Source: Schaalia sp. Marseille-Q2122 (GTDB lineage: Bacteria; Actinomycetota; Actinomycetes; Actinomycetales; Actinomycetaceae). Taken from it: 64,000 nt of DNA. The translations under genes and the position numbers were made by a program. Below are positions 43,153 to 52,457 of the stretch, piece after piece (positions within the stretch are counted from its first letter, which is position 1; every line of letters begins with the position of its first letter). Below the pieces are notes generated by a model. The model was given only the letters and a program-made list of their open reading frames with translations. It was not told the DNA's origin and did no database searches. The stretch lies in the NCBI RefSeq assembly GCF_903645355.1, contig NZ_CAHJXR010000003.1, positions 403,698 to 467,697 on the forward strand. Reading direction: 5' to 3'.

Positions 43153-44463
43153 ATGCGCATTGCTGTTGTCGCATGTGGGAAGATTGGCCTTCCCCTCGCT
43201 GTCCAATACGCCACTCAAGGCCACCAGGTCGTTGGTGTCGACATTTCCGAGCGCACCGTTGCCCTCATTAACGACGGCGTGGAACCCTTCCCCGGTGAAG
43301 CCCATCTTGCGGAGCGTCTGAGGGCAGTGGTGTCCGCTGGTCGCCTGCATGCCACCACCAACTACGCCGAGGCGATCCCCGGAGCAGACGCCATTGTGCT
43401 CGTCGTCCCGCTTTTTGTCGACGAGGGCGGCGCTCCAGACTTTGCGCTGATGGATGCAGCCACTACCTCGCTCGCGCAATATCTCACCCCCGGAACTCTC
43501 ATCTCCTACGAGACCACCTTGCCGGTGGGGACAACCCGCACGCGCTGGGTGCCGATGATCGAATCGATCAGTGGCATGCGTGAAGGAAAAGACTTCCACG
43601 TGGTGTTCTCTCCAGAGCGTGTCCTGACAGGTCGCGTCTTCGCCGACCTGCGCCGCTACCCCAAGTTGGTGGGCGGCCTCACTCCTGAAGGCGCTGCAGC
43701 AGGTATTGCCTTCTACGAGCAGGTGCTTGACTTTGACGATCGGCCCGACCTTGCCCGCCCAAACGGAGTGTGGGATATGGGCAGTGCTGAGGCCGCAGAG
43801 ATGGCTAAGCTCGCAGAAACCACCTATCGGGACGTCAATATCGGCCTCGCCAATCAATTCGCCGTCTACGCCGACGAGGTCGGCATTGATATCCAGCGCG
43901 TTATTGAGGCCTGCAATTCTCAGCCTTTTAGTCATATCCATCAGCCAGGCATCGCCGTGGGGGGACACTGCATCCCCGTCTATCCCCGTCTCTACCTGTC
44001 AACCGACCCTGACGCCAGCATTGTGCGCGACGCGCGGGCCTTCAATGCCCGCATGCCGGAGTACGTCATTGGCCGTATTGAAGATGTTCTCGGTTCTCTT
44101 GAGGGCTTGAAGGTTGCTGTCTTGGGTGCTGCCTATCGCGGTGGGGTCAAAGAGACGGCTTTCTCGGGTGTGTTCGCCAGCGTTGATGCTCTGCGCGCTC
44201 GCAGTGCGCGGGTCGCGGTACACGACCCGATGTACAGTGACGCGGAATTGCTTGCTTTTGGCTGGGATCCCTACCATCTTGGCGACGAGGTTGATGCCGC
44301 GATCATCCAAGCTGACCATGTGCAGTACCAAGAGCTGTGCCCGTCTGATTTGCCGGGGGTGAAGCTTCTCTTTGATGGCCGTCGCGTGACGGATCCCCAG
44401 CGGTGGGTGGGGCACGTGAGGATGGTCATTGGTGCGCCAAACCGCGCCCATATCGAGGAATAA
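43153..44463 (+). CDS. UDP-N-acetyl-hexosamine 6-dehydrogenase (WecC/WbpA-like)
   Basis: The 436-residue enzyme is a UDP-glucose/UDP-HexNAc dehydrogenase family member, twice oxidising C6 to a uronic acid with NAD. It has VVACGKIGLPLAVQYATQGHQVVGVD (Rossmann), FSPERVLTG, EMAKLAETTYRDVNI with the catalytic Lys, the catalytic Cys in GIAVGGHCIPVYP, and GAAYRGGVKETAFS. The GGHCIPVYP form points to UDP-GlcNAc or UDP-ManNAc rather than UDP-glucose. It would supply UDP-GlcNAcA to the enzymes encoded at 33765-36728. ATG 43153 follows GAAGGAAG. Confidence 0.9.
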   Translation: MRIAVVACGKIGLPLAVQYATQGHQVVGVDISERTVALINDGVEPFPGEAHLAERLRAVVSAGRLHATTNYAEAIPGADAIVLVVPLFVDEGGAPDFALMDAATTSLAQYLTPGTLISYETTLPVGTTRTRWVPMIESISGMREGKDFHVVFSPERVLTGRVFADLRRYPKLVGGLTPEGAAAGIAFYEQVLDFDDRPDLARPNGVWDMGSAEAAEMAKLAETTYRDVNIGLANQFAVYADEVGIDIQRVIEACNSQPFSHIHQPGIAVGGHCIPVYPRLYLSTDPDASIVRDARAFNARMPEYVIGRIEDVLGSLEGLKVAVLGAAYRGGVKETAFSGVFASVDALRARSARVAVHDPMYSDAELLAFGWDPYHLGDEVDAAIIQADHVQYQELCPSDLPGVKLLFDGRRVTDPQRWVGHVRMVIGAPNRAHIEE

Positions 44464-44530
44464 GGGAGGAAGGGGGCATAATAGATCCGGGTAGAGAATT
44501 GCTTACTCACGACTGGAAGGCTGAAGTTAG

Positions 44531-45394
44531 ATGAAGGGTATTATCCTCGCAGGAGGTTCGGGCACCCGCTTGAATCCCATCACTCTGGGGACCTCTAAGC
44601 AGCTCGTCCCTGTTTACGACAAGCCGATGATCTACTACCCCTTGAGCACTCTGATGCTCGCGGGCATCCAGGACGTTCTGGTCATCACTACTCCGCATGA
44701 TGCTCCTGCCTTCCAACGCCTGCTAGGTGACGGCAACCAGCTTGGTGTCAATATTTCCTACGCTGTGCAGGAGCAACCCAATGGTCTTGCCCAGGCATTT
44801 GTGCTGGGCGCTGAGCATATCGGCAATGAATCGGCAGCTCTGGTATTGGGCGACAATATCTTCTATGGCCCTGGCATGGGGACTCGTCTTCGTCGCCATG
44901 TTGACCCCAACGGTGGTGCTGTCTTCGCCTACCACGTGTCCAATCCGTCAGAGTATGGCGTGGTCGAATTCGATGAGGACTTCAAGGCAGTGTCGATCGA
45001 AGAAAAGCCCGCGATGCCGAAGTCTCATTATGCTGTCCCCGGCCTGTATTTCTACGATAATGACGTGGTTGCTATCGCCCGCGATCTTCAGCCTTCAGCG
45101 CGTGGCGAGTACGAAATCACCGACGTGAACCGCGTGTATCTTGAAGCTGGCAAACTCGCAGTCGAGGTTCTTCCGCGAGGCACCGCATGGCTGGATACGG
45201 GGACTTTTGATTCGCTCGCCGACGCGACGAACTTCGTCCGAACGATCGAATCACGTCAAGGGATGAAGATCGGCGCACCTGAAGAGGTAGCTTGGCGTAT
45301 GGGCTTCATCGACGATGAAGGCTTGCGTCAGCGTGCTGAACCTCTTGTGAAGTCAGGCTACGGGCAGTACCTGCTGGATCTTCTGGCCGAGTAG
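44531..45394 (+). CDS. rfbA: Glucose-1-phosphate thymidylyltransferase
   Basis: The 287-residue nucleotidyltransferase has the signature [37 protein letters not shown], then LGDNIFYG and [19 protein letters not shown]. It makes dTDP-glucose, the first step to dTDP-rhamnose. The other three rhamnose genes are not in the window. The RgpF-type genes at 54.7-57.6 kb would consume the rhamnose. ATG 44531 follows GGAAGG. Confidence 0.96.
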   Translation: MKGIILAGGSGTRLNPITLGTSKQLVPVYDKPMIYYPLSTLMLAGIQDVLVITTPHDAPAFQRLLGDGNQLGVNISYAVQEQPNGLAQAFVLGAEHIGNESAALVLGDNIFYGPGMGTRLRRHVDPNGGAVFAYHVSNPSEYGVVEFDEDFKAVSIEEKPAMPKSHYAVPGLYFYDNDVVAIARDLQPSARGEYEITDVNRVYLEAGKLAVEVLPRGTAWLDTGTFDSLADATNFVRTIESRQGMKIGAPEEVAWRMGFIDDEGLRQRAEPLVKSGYGQYLLDLLAE

Positions 45395-45406
45395 GCTGCG
45401 CCACCT

Positions 45407-46138
45407 ATGCAAGGTACCTCTGAACTCCTCATCATCATTCCTGCGTGGAATGAGGAAGCTGTCCTCGGCGGAGTACTTGATGAACTTCTCCCCCTCACTG
45501 AAGGGGCGGATATCCTCGTAGTCTCCGACGGATCGACTGATCATACGGTGAGGGTCGCGCGAGAACGCGGTGTTTCTTGCCTCGATCTGCCCCTCAATCT
45601 CGGGGTGGGAGGTGCGATGCGTGCAGGTTTTCTCCACGCGTATCGGTACGGGTATGAATGGGCGCTCCAGCTTGATGCTGACGGCCAGCATGATCCGCGA
45701 GAGATCCCCACGCTCGTCGCACATGCGAAAAGCAGCGGCGCAGACGTCGTGATCGGAGCGCGCTTCGCGGGCAAAGGCGAGTACAGTGTGCGCGGGCCCC
45801 GTTGGTGGGCGATGAGGGTACTTGCAACGGTGCTTTCGGCTGTCTGCGGCACCACACTCACTGATACGACCTCTGGTTTTAAGCTCATGTCCCGCCGAGC
45901 CATCGAGATTTTTGCTCGCGACTATCCCGCTGAATACCTGGGTGACACCGTTGAAGCTCTGGTGATCGCGCGACGGTCGGGGCTTCATATTTCCCAAGTG
46001 CCTGTCGCTATGCGCCCTCGTGCGGGAGGAGAACCCTCACAAAGCCCGCTGAGAGCCGCTCGTTTCCTGATCCGTGCGTGGTTCGCATTGCTCATTTCTC
46101 TCACTCGCCGGTCTCTACGTGAAGGACAGAGGGCATGA
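45407..46138 (+). CDS. GT2 glycosyltransferase (polyprenyl-phosphate-sugar synthase type)
   Basis: The 243-residue enzyme has IIIPAWNEEAVLGGVLDEL, VVSDGSTDHT, LNLGVGGAMRAGFLHA, LDADGQHDPREI (DxD) and DTTSGFKLMSRRAIEIF. It is the second copy of the small DPM1-like class in the locus and again overlaps a DUF2304 gene by 4 bp. It probably makes a polyprenyl-phosphate hexose for extracytoplasmic transfer. Confidence 0.89.
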   Translation: MQGTSELLIIIPAWNEEAVLGGVLDELLPLTEGADILVVSDGSTDHTVRVARERGVSCLDLPLNLGVGGAMRAGFLHAYRYGYEWALQLDADGQHDPREIPTLVAHAKSSGADVVIGARFAGKGEYSVRGPRWWAMRVLATVLSAVCGTTLTDTTSGFKLMSRRAIEIFARDYPAEYLGDTVEALVIARRSGLHISQVPVAMRPRAGGEPSQSPLRAARFLIRAWFALLISLTRRSLREGQRA

Positions 46139-46491
46139 CGAGCTATTTTCTCGGGATACTCTTCTCTCTGCTTGTTTTTGTGGTCATTTTTATGAGCCTA
46201 CGGAACGCGCGGATGAAGCAGCGTTATGCCACGTGGTGGGTTGCTATTGCATTTGCAGTGCTCACTGTCAGTATTTTCCCTGATGCAATGGCAAACTTTG
46301 CCCGTTCCATCGGCATCATTATTCCTCTCAATCTTGCTTTCTTCCTGGCGGGTCTGACTCTTCTGTTCATCACGCTTCAATATTCTGTGGACTTGTCACA
46401 CCTGTCCGAAGACAAACGTCGACTTGTCGAAGAGATTGCCGAACTTGACCGGCGCGTCTGTGAGCTCGAGAAAAGAAACTCCCCGCAGTAG
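46135..46491 (+). CDS. DUF2304 membrane protein
   Basis: The 118-residue protein has three membrane helices (about 3-20, 31-48 and 61-81) and a C-terminal coiled segment (DKRRLVEEIAELDRRVCELEKRN). ATG 46135 overlaps the GT2 stop. It has the same layout as the protein at 32525-32920 but diverged sequence, so the two GT2/DUF2304 pairs are old paralogues or were acquired separately. Confidence 0.84.
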   Translation: MTSYFLGILFSLLVFVVIFMSLRNARMKQRYATWWVAIAFAVLTVSIFPDAMANFARSIGIIIPLNLAFFLAGLTLLFITLQYSVDLSHLSEDKRRLVEEIAELDRRVCELEKRNSPQ

Positions 46492-46522
46492 CGCCCGGCA
46501 CATATTTCATAAGGAAGAAAAG

Positions 46523-47623
46523 ATGATCGTTTTTGTCGCAGGAACCACTGCGGAATTCATCAAGATTGCCCCTGTCATTGTTGAACTCGATAAGCGTGGC
46601 ATCGACTATCGAATCTGGAGTACCGCACAGCACGCGCAGGGCGTCGAAGAGACATTGTCCGACTTGGGAGTGCGCCAGCCAGACCGCTACTTAGTGAGCA
46701 AGCATCGTACCGGCGTTGCCACGGTCTCCCAGGTTCCCCGCTGGCTGGCAGATCTGACTGTCACCACCTTGCGATCGCTACCGACTTTGCGTCAGGAAGC
46801 CAACAAGGGAATCGTCGCAGTACATGGTGACACTTTCACGACCGTTATCGGCGCCATTCTTGGGCGCACAATCGGTGCGAAGGTTGCCCACATCGAGGCT
46901 GGATTACGCTCTGGTTCGTGGCGAAGCCCCTTTCCTGAGGAGCTGAATCGTCGCATCGTTGGGCGCTTGGCACACATCCATTTCGCCCCGACCGCCCGTG
47001 AGGCGCAGAACTTGAAGTATCGCATTGGGCGGCGCGGAGTGCGGGTGGTTGTGACGGAAGCGAACACCGTCGTTGATGCTTTGAGGACTGCCCGCGAGGT
47101 GCAGGCTCCGGCCCCTGAACTTCCCGAAGAGTTTGGTCTGGTGACCCTCCATCGCTTTGAGCTGGTTCACGACCGCGAGGCTTACCGCACGGTGATCGAG
47201 CGGGTGAAGGAGCTGTCGCACAAAATCCCGCTGGTGATGATTATTGGCAAGTCCGAGCAGGCATTGTTAGCCGAGTACGGGTTTGAGAATATTTTTGATG
47301 AGCGTCTGATCCCGATTGACAAGCTTGGCTACTCATCCTTCCAGGCGATCTTGTTGCGCGCGAAGCTTGTCATCACCGACTCGGGGGGCCTCCAGGAAGA
47401 ATGTGCAGCTTTGGGGATCCCGTGTGCGGTACACAGGGAATACACGGAACGTCACCAGGGCCTTGGAGCGAACATCGTGCTCACGGGCATGAATGTTGAT
47501 GTCCTTGATGACTTTCTTGCAAATTGGTCCGACTACCAGCGTCCGTCACAGTTGGACGCCTTCCACCCGTCAAGAATGATTGTTGATGTCCTCGAAGAAG
47601 AAACAGGTCCTCAGGGTGCGTGA
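46523..47623 (+). CDS. UDP-N-acetylglucosamine 2-epimerase family protein, diverged
   Basis: The 366-residue protein has the 2-epimerase fold: MIVFVAGTTAEFIKIAPVI, VHGDTFTTVIGAILGRTIGAKVAHIEAGLRSG, PFPEELNRRIVGRLAHIHFAPT, TLHRFE (in place of THRPEN) and ITDSGGLQEECAALGIPC. The changed HRFE motif suggests a different substrate from the enzyme at 40487. It follows the GT2/DUF2304 pair. ATG 46523 follows AAGGAAG, and the frame overlaps the next gene. Confidence 0.82.
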   Translation: MIVFVAGTTAEFIKIAPVIVELDKRGIDYRIWSTAQHAQGVEETLSDLGVRQPDRYLVSKHRTGVATVSQVPRWLADLTVTTLRSLPTLRQEANKGIVAVHGDTFTTVIGAILGRTIGAKVAHIEAGLRSGSWRSPFPEELNRRIVGRLAHIHFAPTAREAQNLKYRIGRRGVRVVVTEANTVVDALRTAREVQAPAPELPEEFGLVTLHRFELVHDREAYRTVIERVKELSHKIPLVMIIGKSEQALLAEYGFENIFDERLIPIDKLGYSSFQAILLRAKLVITDSGGLQEECAALGIPCAVHREYTERHQGLGANIVLTGMNVDVLDDFLANWSDYQRPSQLDAFHPSRMIVDVLEEETGPQGA

Positions 47624-49145
47624 AACCTTGTCCTTTGGGAGTCTCCACTGGCAATTCCCTCCCTCAGTACGTAGTTTCTTGGCGCGTTCGCTCCCACTGG
47701 CCACCGTCTTTTTCATGACTCTCGCCCTGATCGGCTGGGCGTTTGCCTCTCCGGTAGGTGGTTCACCTGATGACGACTATCATTTGCCGTCGATTTGGTG
47801 TCCCTCAGGGGGTGCTGAGGGCGAGTGCCCGACACGCACAGTGAATGACAAAGTTGAGGTTGCCGCGCCTGAGCCCATTGCGCGAGCATCTCTGTGTTAC
47901 GCCATGCACTCAGAGAGGTCAGCAGAGTGCACGCTTGCTTTCTCCGAAGAGACATCGGCGTACACTGCCCGCGTTGATCACGGTGACTACCCGCCGGGCT
48001 TTTACGACTTCCACCACCTCTTCGCCTCCGAATCGGCAGTGAATGCGTCAGTGCTGTGGATGCGCGTGCTCAACGTCTTTGTGGCGGTCTTTGGGGTGGC
48101 AGTGGTGATGGCTTTGAGCCCTCGAGCTCAGCGTTCCGAGATTCTGATGGCGCTCATGCTGGCCTGGATGCCGATGGGTGTCTATTTCGTTGCATCGAAT
48201 AACCCGAGTTCGTGGTCGCTGTCGGGGATCGCAATCTTTGCTGCCGCCCTGTTTTCTGCCGCTCAGACTGAGGGGAAACGGCAGTGGTTCCTCAGTGCCC
48301 TCGCCGCCTTCGGGGCGCTGCTTGCTTGCTCAAGCCGCGCTGATGCTGCCTTCTATTGCTTCGTGGTGGCAGTCGCCTTCTATGCGCGCTTTCCACTGTC
48401 GAAGAAGCGGATTGCACCCTTCATCGTGTCAGGGGCTGCTGCCATTATCGGTGTCCTCATTATGCGTAGCACGGGGCATGCTGGGGCAATTGGAGCCACC
48501 CAGGTTAATCACGGTGTTCCGTTCCGGCGTTTAGTGATGAGCAACCTCATCAGCCTTCCCGAGTATTTTGGTGGCCTTTATGGACACCAGTGGGGACCTG
48601 GATGGTTCGACGTCCCATTGCAAGCCACCTCAACGATCGGCTCGATGCTTGTCGTGGGAGCGGGGCTATTTCTGGGGGCACGGAGCCTCGATGTGCGGAA
48701 AACCCTGTCGTCCATCGTGCTCGTAGGAGCTTTGGGCGGTATCCCCGTGGTCATGATGGTCAGCCAGGGGTATCTCAAGACCTATATCTACCAACCGCGC
48801 TACTTACTTCCATTGTTGGCGGTCTTTTTCCTGGTGTGGGTCTCCTCGTCAGATCGCCAGGCGCTGCAGCTCAGTTCCGGGCAGAAAGCGTTTTTCGCGC
48901 TGGTATTGTCCGTAGTCAATGCCGCAGCTCTGCATTCGGTGATGCGCCGCTATATCACGGGCACTGATCTGCCTTCCTATGATCTGAACTTCCAGAAAGA
49001 ATGGTGGTGGTCGATGCCGATCACACCGATGATGTGGTGGATTTTCGCCTCTGGCGCATTCCTTGTCGCTATCACCTGCGCCCTCCACCTGATCTTTACG
49101 CCGCAAGAGAAGGAAAAGCCTCATGCCAGACTTGACGCGTCTTGA
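47586..49145 (+). CDS. DUF2142 polytopic membrane protein
   Basis: The protein (519 residues) has about 10-12 membrane helices and an extracytoplasmic first loop with SPVGGSPDDDYHLPSIWC, which is the DUF2142 hallmark (the DD pair recalls GT-C active sites). It is probably a membrane glycosyltransferase or polymerase for the surface glycan. The start is uncertain: ATG 47586 lies inside the end of the epimerase gene, and GTG 47616 is an alternative. Its end overlaps the next gene by 23 bp. Confidence 0.8.
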   Translation: MSSKKKQVLRVRETLSFGSLHWQFPPSVRSFLARSLPLATVFFMTLALIGWAFASPVGGSPDDDYHLPSIWCPSGGAEGECPTRTVNDKVEVAAPEPIARASLCYAMHSERSAECTLAFSEETSAYTARVDHGDYPPGFYDFHHLFASESAVNASVLWMRVLNVFVAVFGVAVVMALSPRAQRSEILMALMLAWMPMGVYFVASNNPSSWSLSGIAIFAAALFSAAQTEGKRQWFLSALAAFGALLACSSRADAAFYCFVVAVAFYARFPLSKKRIAPFIVSGAAAIIGVLIMRSTGHAGAIGATQVNHGVPFRRLVMSNLISLPEYFGGLYGHQWGPGWFDVPLQATSTIGSMLVVGAGLFLGARSLDVRKTLSSIVLVGALGGIPVVMMVSQGYLKTYIYQPRYLLPLLAVFFLVWVSSSDRQALQLSSGQKAFFALVLSVVNAAALHSVMRRYITGTDLPSYDLNFQKEWWWSMPITPMMWWIFASGAFLVAITCALHLIFTPQEKEKPHARLDAS

Positions 49146-50124
49146 CATCGTTATGCCGGTGTGGAACGAGAAGGATAATGTCCGCGCCGCATTGGAGAGC
49201 ATCGAAGAATCAGCCTCCCAGGCGGGGGTGGAAACTCGCCTGATCGTCATTGATGACGGTTCTGCCCCTGAACACGCCGTTTTCCTTGACGAACTTGCAG
49301 GTGAAGGGAGGATTCACCTGATTCGCCAGGAGAACTCTGGGCGTTTCCTCGCGCGCCAACGTGGGATGGACGAGGTCTCCTCCGACTACGTGCTTCTCAT
49401 GGACGCCCGGGTGCGTCTCTATCCGGATACACTCGCTTCGCTGCGGGCAATGGTTCAACAGGGGAGCCATCCTGTCTGGAGTGCTCATGTGGATCTGTTG
49501 AACGCTGAGTCTCCATGGACGTCCTTTTGGTTTGGGATTACTTGTGTCTGGTGGCGCGAGTACTTTCAAAACCCTCGGCGTAGTGTCCTGACTGAGGAGA
49601 ATTTTGATCGCTACCCGAAAGGAACAGGGGCTTTCTTCGCTCGCTCTGACCTCATGCGTGTCGCGATGGAGGCTTTCACCACGCGTTTCGAGGGGCACGC
49701 CTATAGCTCGGATGACACGGGACTTTTACGATATTTTGCGCGTAACGGCGGTATCAACCTCACTCCGCAGATCCGTTGCGGCTACTACGGGAAGGACTCC
49801 TTCAAGGGGTGGGCGCGCCAGTCGTTCTACAGAGGGACGACTTTTATCGACGGCTATCTTCCCCAAGACGCCAATCCTGCCTACTATCTTGCGGCGGCAT
49901 GCGCTGCCGTAGGTGTGGGCGTAGCTGGCATGATTGCCGCGCCACGCGCGATGGCTGTGGGTGCGGTGGGAGCCGCTGTAAGCGCTGGTGTGGGTGCACG
50001 CTGGTGCGGTGCGACGCCCCACCAGGCGGCCTCCGTGACGGCCCTGTGCCTCCCCTTCGGCGTTGTTTTTGGTGCTGGCCTGATGCGAGGGCTGCTCATG
50101 GCCACTCGGCAGTTTGCGCGATAG
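49123..50124 (+). CDS. GT2 glycosyltransferase with C-terminal membrane helices
   Basis: The 333-residue protein has a GT-A domain: DIVMPVWNEKDNVRAALESI, VIDDGSAPEH, SGRFLARQRGMDEV, LMDARVRLYPD and KGTGAFFARSDLM. Two or three hydrophobic segments follow from about 250 (AAACAAVGVGVAGMIAAPRAM and onward), so it is membrane-associated. Its donor is unknown. It is coupled by overlap to the DUF2142 gene, and 6 bp separate it from the next flippase. Confidence 0.86.
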   Translation: MPDLTRLDIVMPVWNEKDNVRAALESIEESASQAGVETRLIVIDDGSAPEHAVFLDELAGEGRIHLIRQENSGRFLARQRGMDEVSSDYVLLMDARVRLYPDTLASLRAMVQQGSHPVWSAHVDLLNAESPWTSFWFGITCVWWREYFQNPRRSVLTEENFDRYPKGTGAFFARSDLMRVAMEAFTTRFEGHAYSSDDTGLLRYFARNGGINLTPQIRCGYYGKDSFKGWARQSFYRGTTFIDGYLPQDANPAYYLAAACAAVGVGVAGMIAAPRAMAVGAVGAAVSAGVGARWCGATPHQAASVTALCLPFGVVFGAGLMRGLLMATRQFAR

Positions 50125-50130
50125 CTACCG

Positions 50131-51399
50131 ATGTTGAAGCGTATCGGCACGATTGGCATCGCACTCATTGTTTCGAGCATCTTAGGGGTGCTCTTCTTGA
50201 GTGTCACCGCACGCTGGCTGAGCCCAGACGATAACGCGCGCTTCATCGCCTTATGGGGACTTCTCTTTGCTGGGGGCTCCATCCTGTCCCTGTTGGAGCA
50301 AGAAATCTCCCGTTTGACCAGTCGCGCTGCTGCGGAGGGACGGGGAGCACCATCTGCCACCCTTCAGTATCTTGTGGTGGGCGTTGTCGCCTCGATGCTG
50401 GCTATCCCCGTGATTGCCTTCAGTCGTTTGGGTACGACGGTGCTCGGCGGGGATGTGGTGAGTGCCCTCGCTGTGGGGGCCGCCTACGTTGGCTTTTCTT
50501 TTCAGTTTTTTGTTCGAGGGACGCTGCTGGGAAGTGGGCGCGAGAAGGCCTATGCGGGGGTCATTATTGGCGAGGCCATCGCTCGCTTCCTTGCGCTCTT
50601 TGCTTTGTTCGCTGTGAGTGTCGCACCCCTGCCTCGTTGGGCTTTGGTGGCCACGGCAGCGGGTTCCTTTGCATGGCTGGCTTTCATTCGCCCCACTCGT
50701 GAGACCTTGGAGGGGGATGGTGAATGGCTTGGGAAAACCACGATCCTCACCCGGACGGCTCTCCTCGCTCTTGCGAATGCTTTCCTTGCCGGTATCTTGA
50801 CGGGGTTTCCGACTATCGTCACCGTCATCCTCGGCTCTTCGGATGGACTGGCGGTTTTCTTCGCTGTCGTTGTTATTTCGAGGATCCCTCTGGTGCTCCT
50901 CTCGCCGGTGCAGGCCATCATTATTCCTGTGACCACGAGGGCGTTGGCGCGCGGGGAGTGGCGCCGTTTGCTTCAGCTTCAGGGTCGTTTGCTCATGGGT
51001 ATTGTCGTCACCTCTGTACTCTTTGCTGCTGGAGCATGGCTGCTCGGCCCCTGGGCGATCCGCCTCATCTATGGCCAGTCCTATGAGGCTTCAGCCCTGC
51101 TTATCGTCATTTTGTCGGTTGCTACGGTGCTTCTGGGCGGAGCTTTGCTTCAGGCGGCTGTGTTCGTCTCCTTGGAGCGTTATGGGACCTTGGCTCTGAC
51201 CTGGGGGCTGTCTCTGGGGTCGTCGGCTGTCACGATCGCTGTCACTCCAGGAGGGGGTGTTGCCGCCGGGACGATGGGCTTTGTTGTGGCCTCTGTGGTG
51301 GCCTTATGCGTGTCTGGCGGGGCTCTGTATCACGCTTTGGGGCGTTCATCGGGACACCTGCGGGGTGAGCCTCGTTGTGAAGTTCCAGGGGAGGCGTGA
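50131..51399 (+). CDS. Polysaccharide flippase (Wzx-like), second copy
   Basis: The 422-residue protein has about 12 membrane helices. It begins IGIALIVSSILGVLFLSVTARWLSPDDNARFIALWGLLF, typical of the MOP flippase family. It is the second flippase in the locus and is not closely similar to that at 37925, suggesting two different lipid-linked glycans. Its stop overlaps the next start. Confidence 0.85.
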   Translation: MLKRIGTIGIALIVSSILGVLFLSVTARWLSPDDNARFIALWGLLFAGGSILSLLEQEISRLTSRAAAEGRGAPSATLQYLVVGVVASMLAIPVIAFSRLGTTVLGGDVVSALAVGAAYVGFSFQFFVRGTLLGSGREKAYAGVIIGEAIARFLALFALFAVSVAPLPRWALVATAAGSFAWLAFIRPTRETLEGDGEWLGKTTILTRTALLALANAFLAGILTGFPTIVTVILGSSDGLAVFFAVVVISRIPLVLLSPVQAIIIPVTTRALARGEWRRLLQLQGRLLMGIVVTSVLFAAGAWLLGPWAIRLIYGQSYEASALLIVILSVATVLLGGALLQAAVFVSLERYGTLALTWGLSLGSSAVTIAVTPGGGVAAGTMGFVVASVVALCVSGGALYHALGRSSGHLRGEPRCEVPGEA

Positions 51400-52355
51400 T
51401 GGCGGGCGGTGCGTTCACAGGAGAATTTCAGGAGGGCGCAATGGTTGCCTCAGCTGCGCAAGCGTCAGTGTATGCGGTGGTGGTCACCTACCATCCTGAA
51501 GAGGGTGTAGTGGCGTTGCTGGACACTTTGGCGGCGCAGTGCGCAGGTGTTGTCGTGGTGGATAATGCCTCGGATGCGAGCACAGTGGCGGTATTGCAAC
51601 GGTGGGCCAGCGCGGATAGTGCCAGGGAGCTTGTCGCTTTAGGAGCCAATGAGGGCATTGCACGTGCCCAGAATATTGGCATTGAGCGCGCTTTGGGGCA
51701 CGGAGCCACCCATATTCTTCTCTCTGATGATGACTCGGAGCCGCCGCTGTCTATGGTGGAGGACTTATTGACTGCGATGGGGAGCATTTCTCCACCTCCT
51801 GGTGCCGTTGGACCTTTGGTCGGTGAGATGAAGGAAGGCGGGGATCAGCTCGTCTATGTCTCTCGACGCTGGGGGCCACGACGTGCCCGCCCTGACGAAC
51901 TTGCCACGCAAGCCCTGCGCGTCCCCTTTGTCATTGCCTCAGGTTGCTTGATTGACGTGCGTTGCCTGAAGAGGGTAGGGCTCATGGATGAGTCCCTGTT
52001 CATTGATCACGTGGATCTGGAGTGGGGTTTACGTGCGGGCGCTCATGGTTTTGCTCTGTATGTCATTCCAGGTGTGGCGATGGAACACAGTTTGGGTGAT
52101 GCGACGACGAAGCTGTGGTGGCGAGCGCAGCCGATTCATATTCATGCGCCGGTGCGCACATACTATCTTGTGCGAAATACGATAGCGCTGATCCGACGAG
52201 GCACCTTTACCCTTCCGTGGGCTTTGGGATATATGCTCTGGTTGTGTAAGTACACGGCCTTTAATGCGATATTGGCCGACCGGAGGGGTGAACGCATTCG
52301 GCAGATGACCTTGGGGGCGACGCACGCCTTGCGAGGGCGGTCGGGCCCTCGCTAG
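51399..52355 (+). CDS. GT2 glycosyltransferase (rhamnosyltransferase-like)
   Basis: The 318-residue enzyme has YAVVVTYHPEEGVVALLDTL, VVVDNASDA, ALGANEGIARAQNIGIERAL, LLSDDDSEPP and DESLFIDHVDLEWGLRAGAHGFALYVIPG. This is the form of RfbN/WbbL-type rhamnosyltransferases. ATG 51399 follows GGGGAGG. It may place the rhamnose that rfbA would help supply. Confidence 0.87.
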   Translation: MAGGAFTGEFQEGAMVASAAQASVYAVVVTYHPEEGVVALLDTLAAQCAGVVVVDNASDASTVAVLQRWASADSARELVALGANEGIARAQNIGIERALGHGATHILLSDDDSEPPLSMVEDLLTAMGSISPPPGAVGPLVGEMKEGGDQLVYVSRRWGPRRARPDELATQALRVPFVIASGCLIDVRCLKRVGLMDESLFIDHVDLEWGLRAGAHGFALYVIPGVAMEHSLGDATTKLWWRAQPIHIHAPVRTYYLVRNTIALIRRGTFTLPWALGYMLWLCKYTAFNAILADRRGERIRQMTLGATHALRGRSGPR

Positions 52356-52457
52356 GACGGGATCGAGAATGATGACGAGGGTGCTGGGCGCCGCAGGGCA
52401 ATGCGAGGGGCGAGGCTCAGAGCATGCTTTCGTTTCACGTTATTGTGAACTCGCGTG

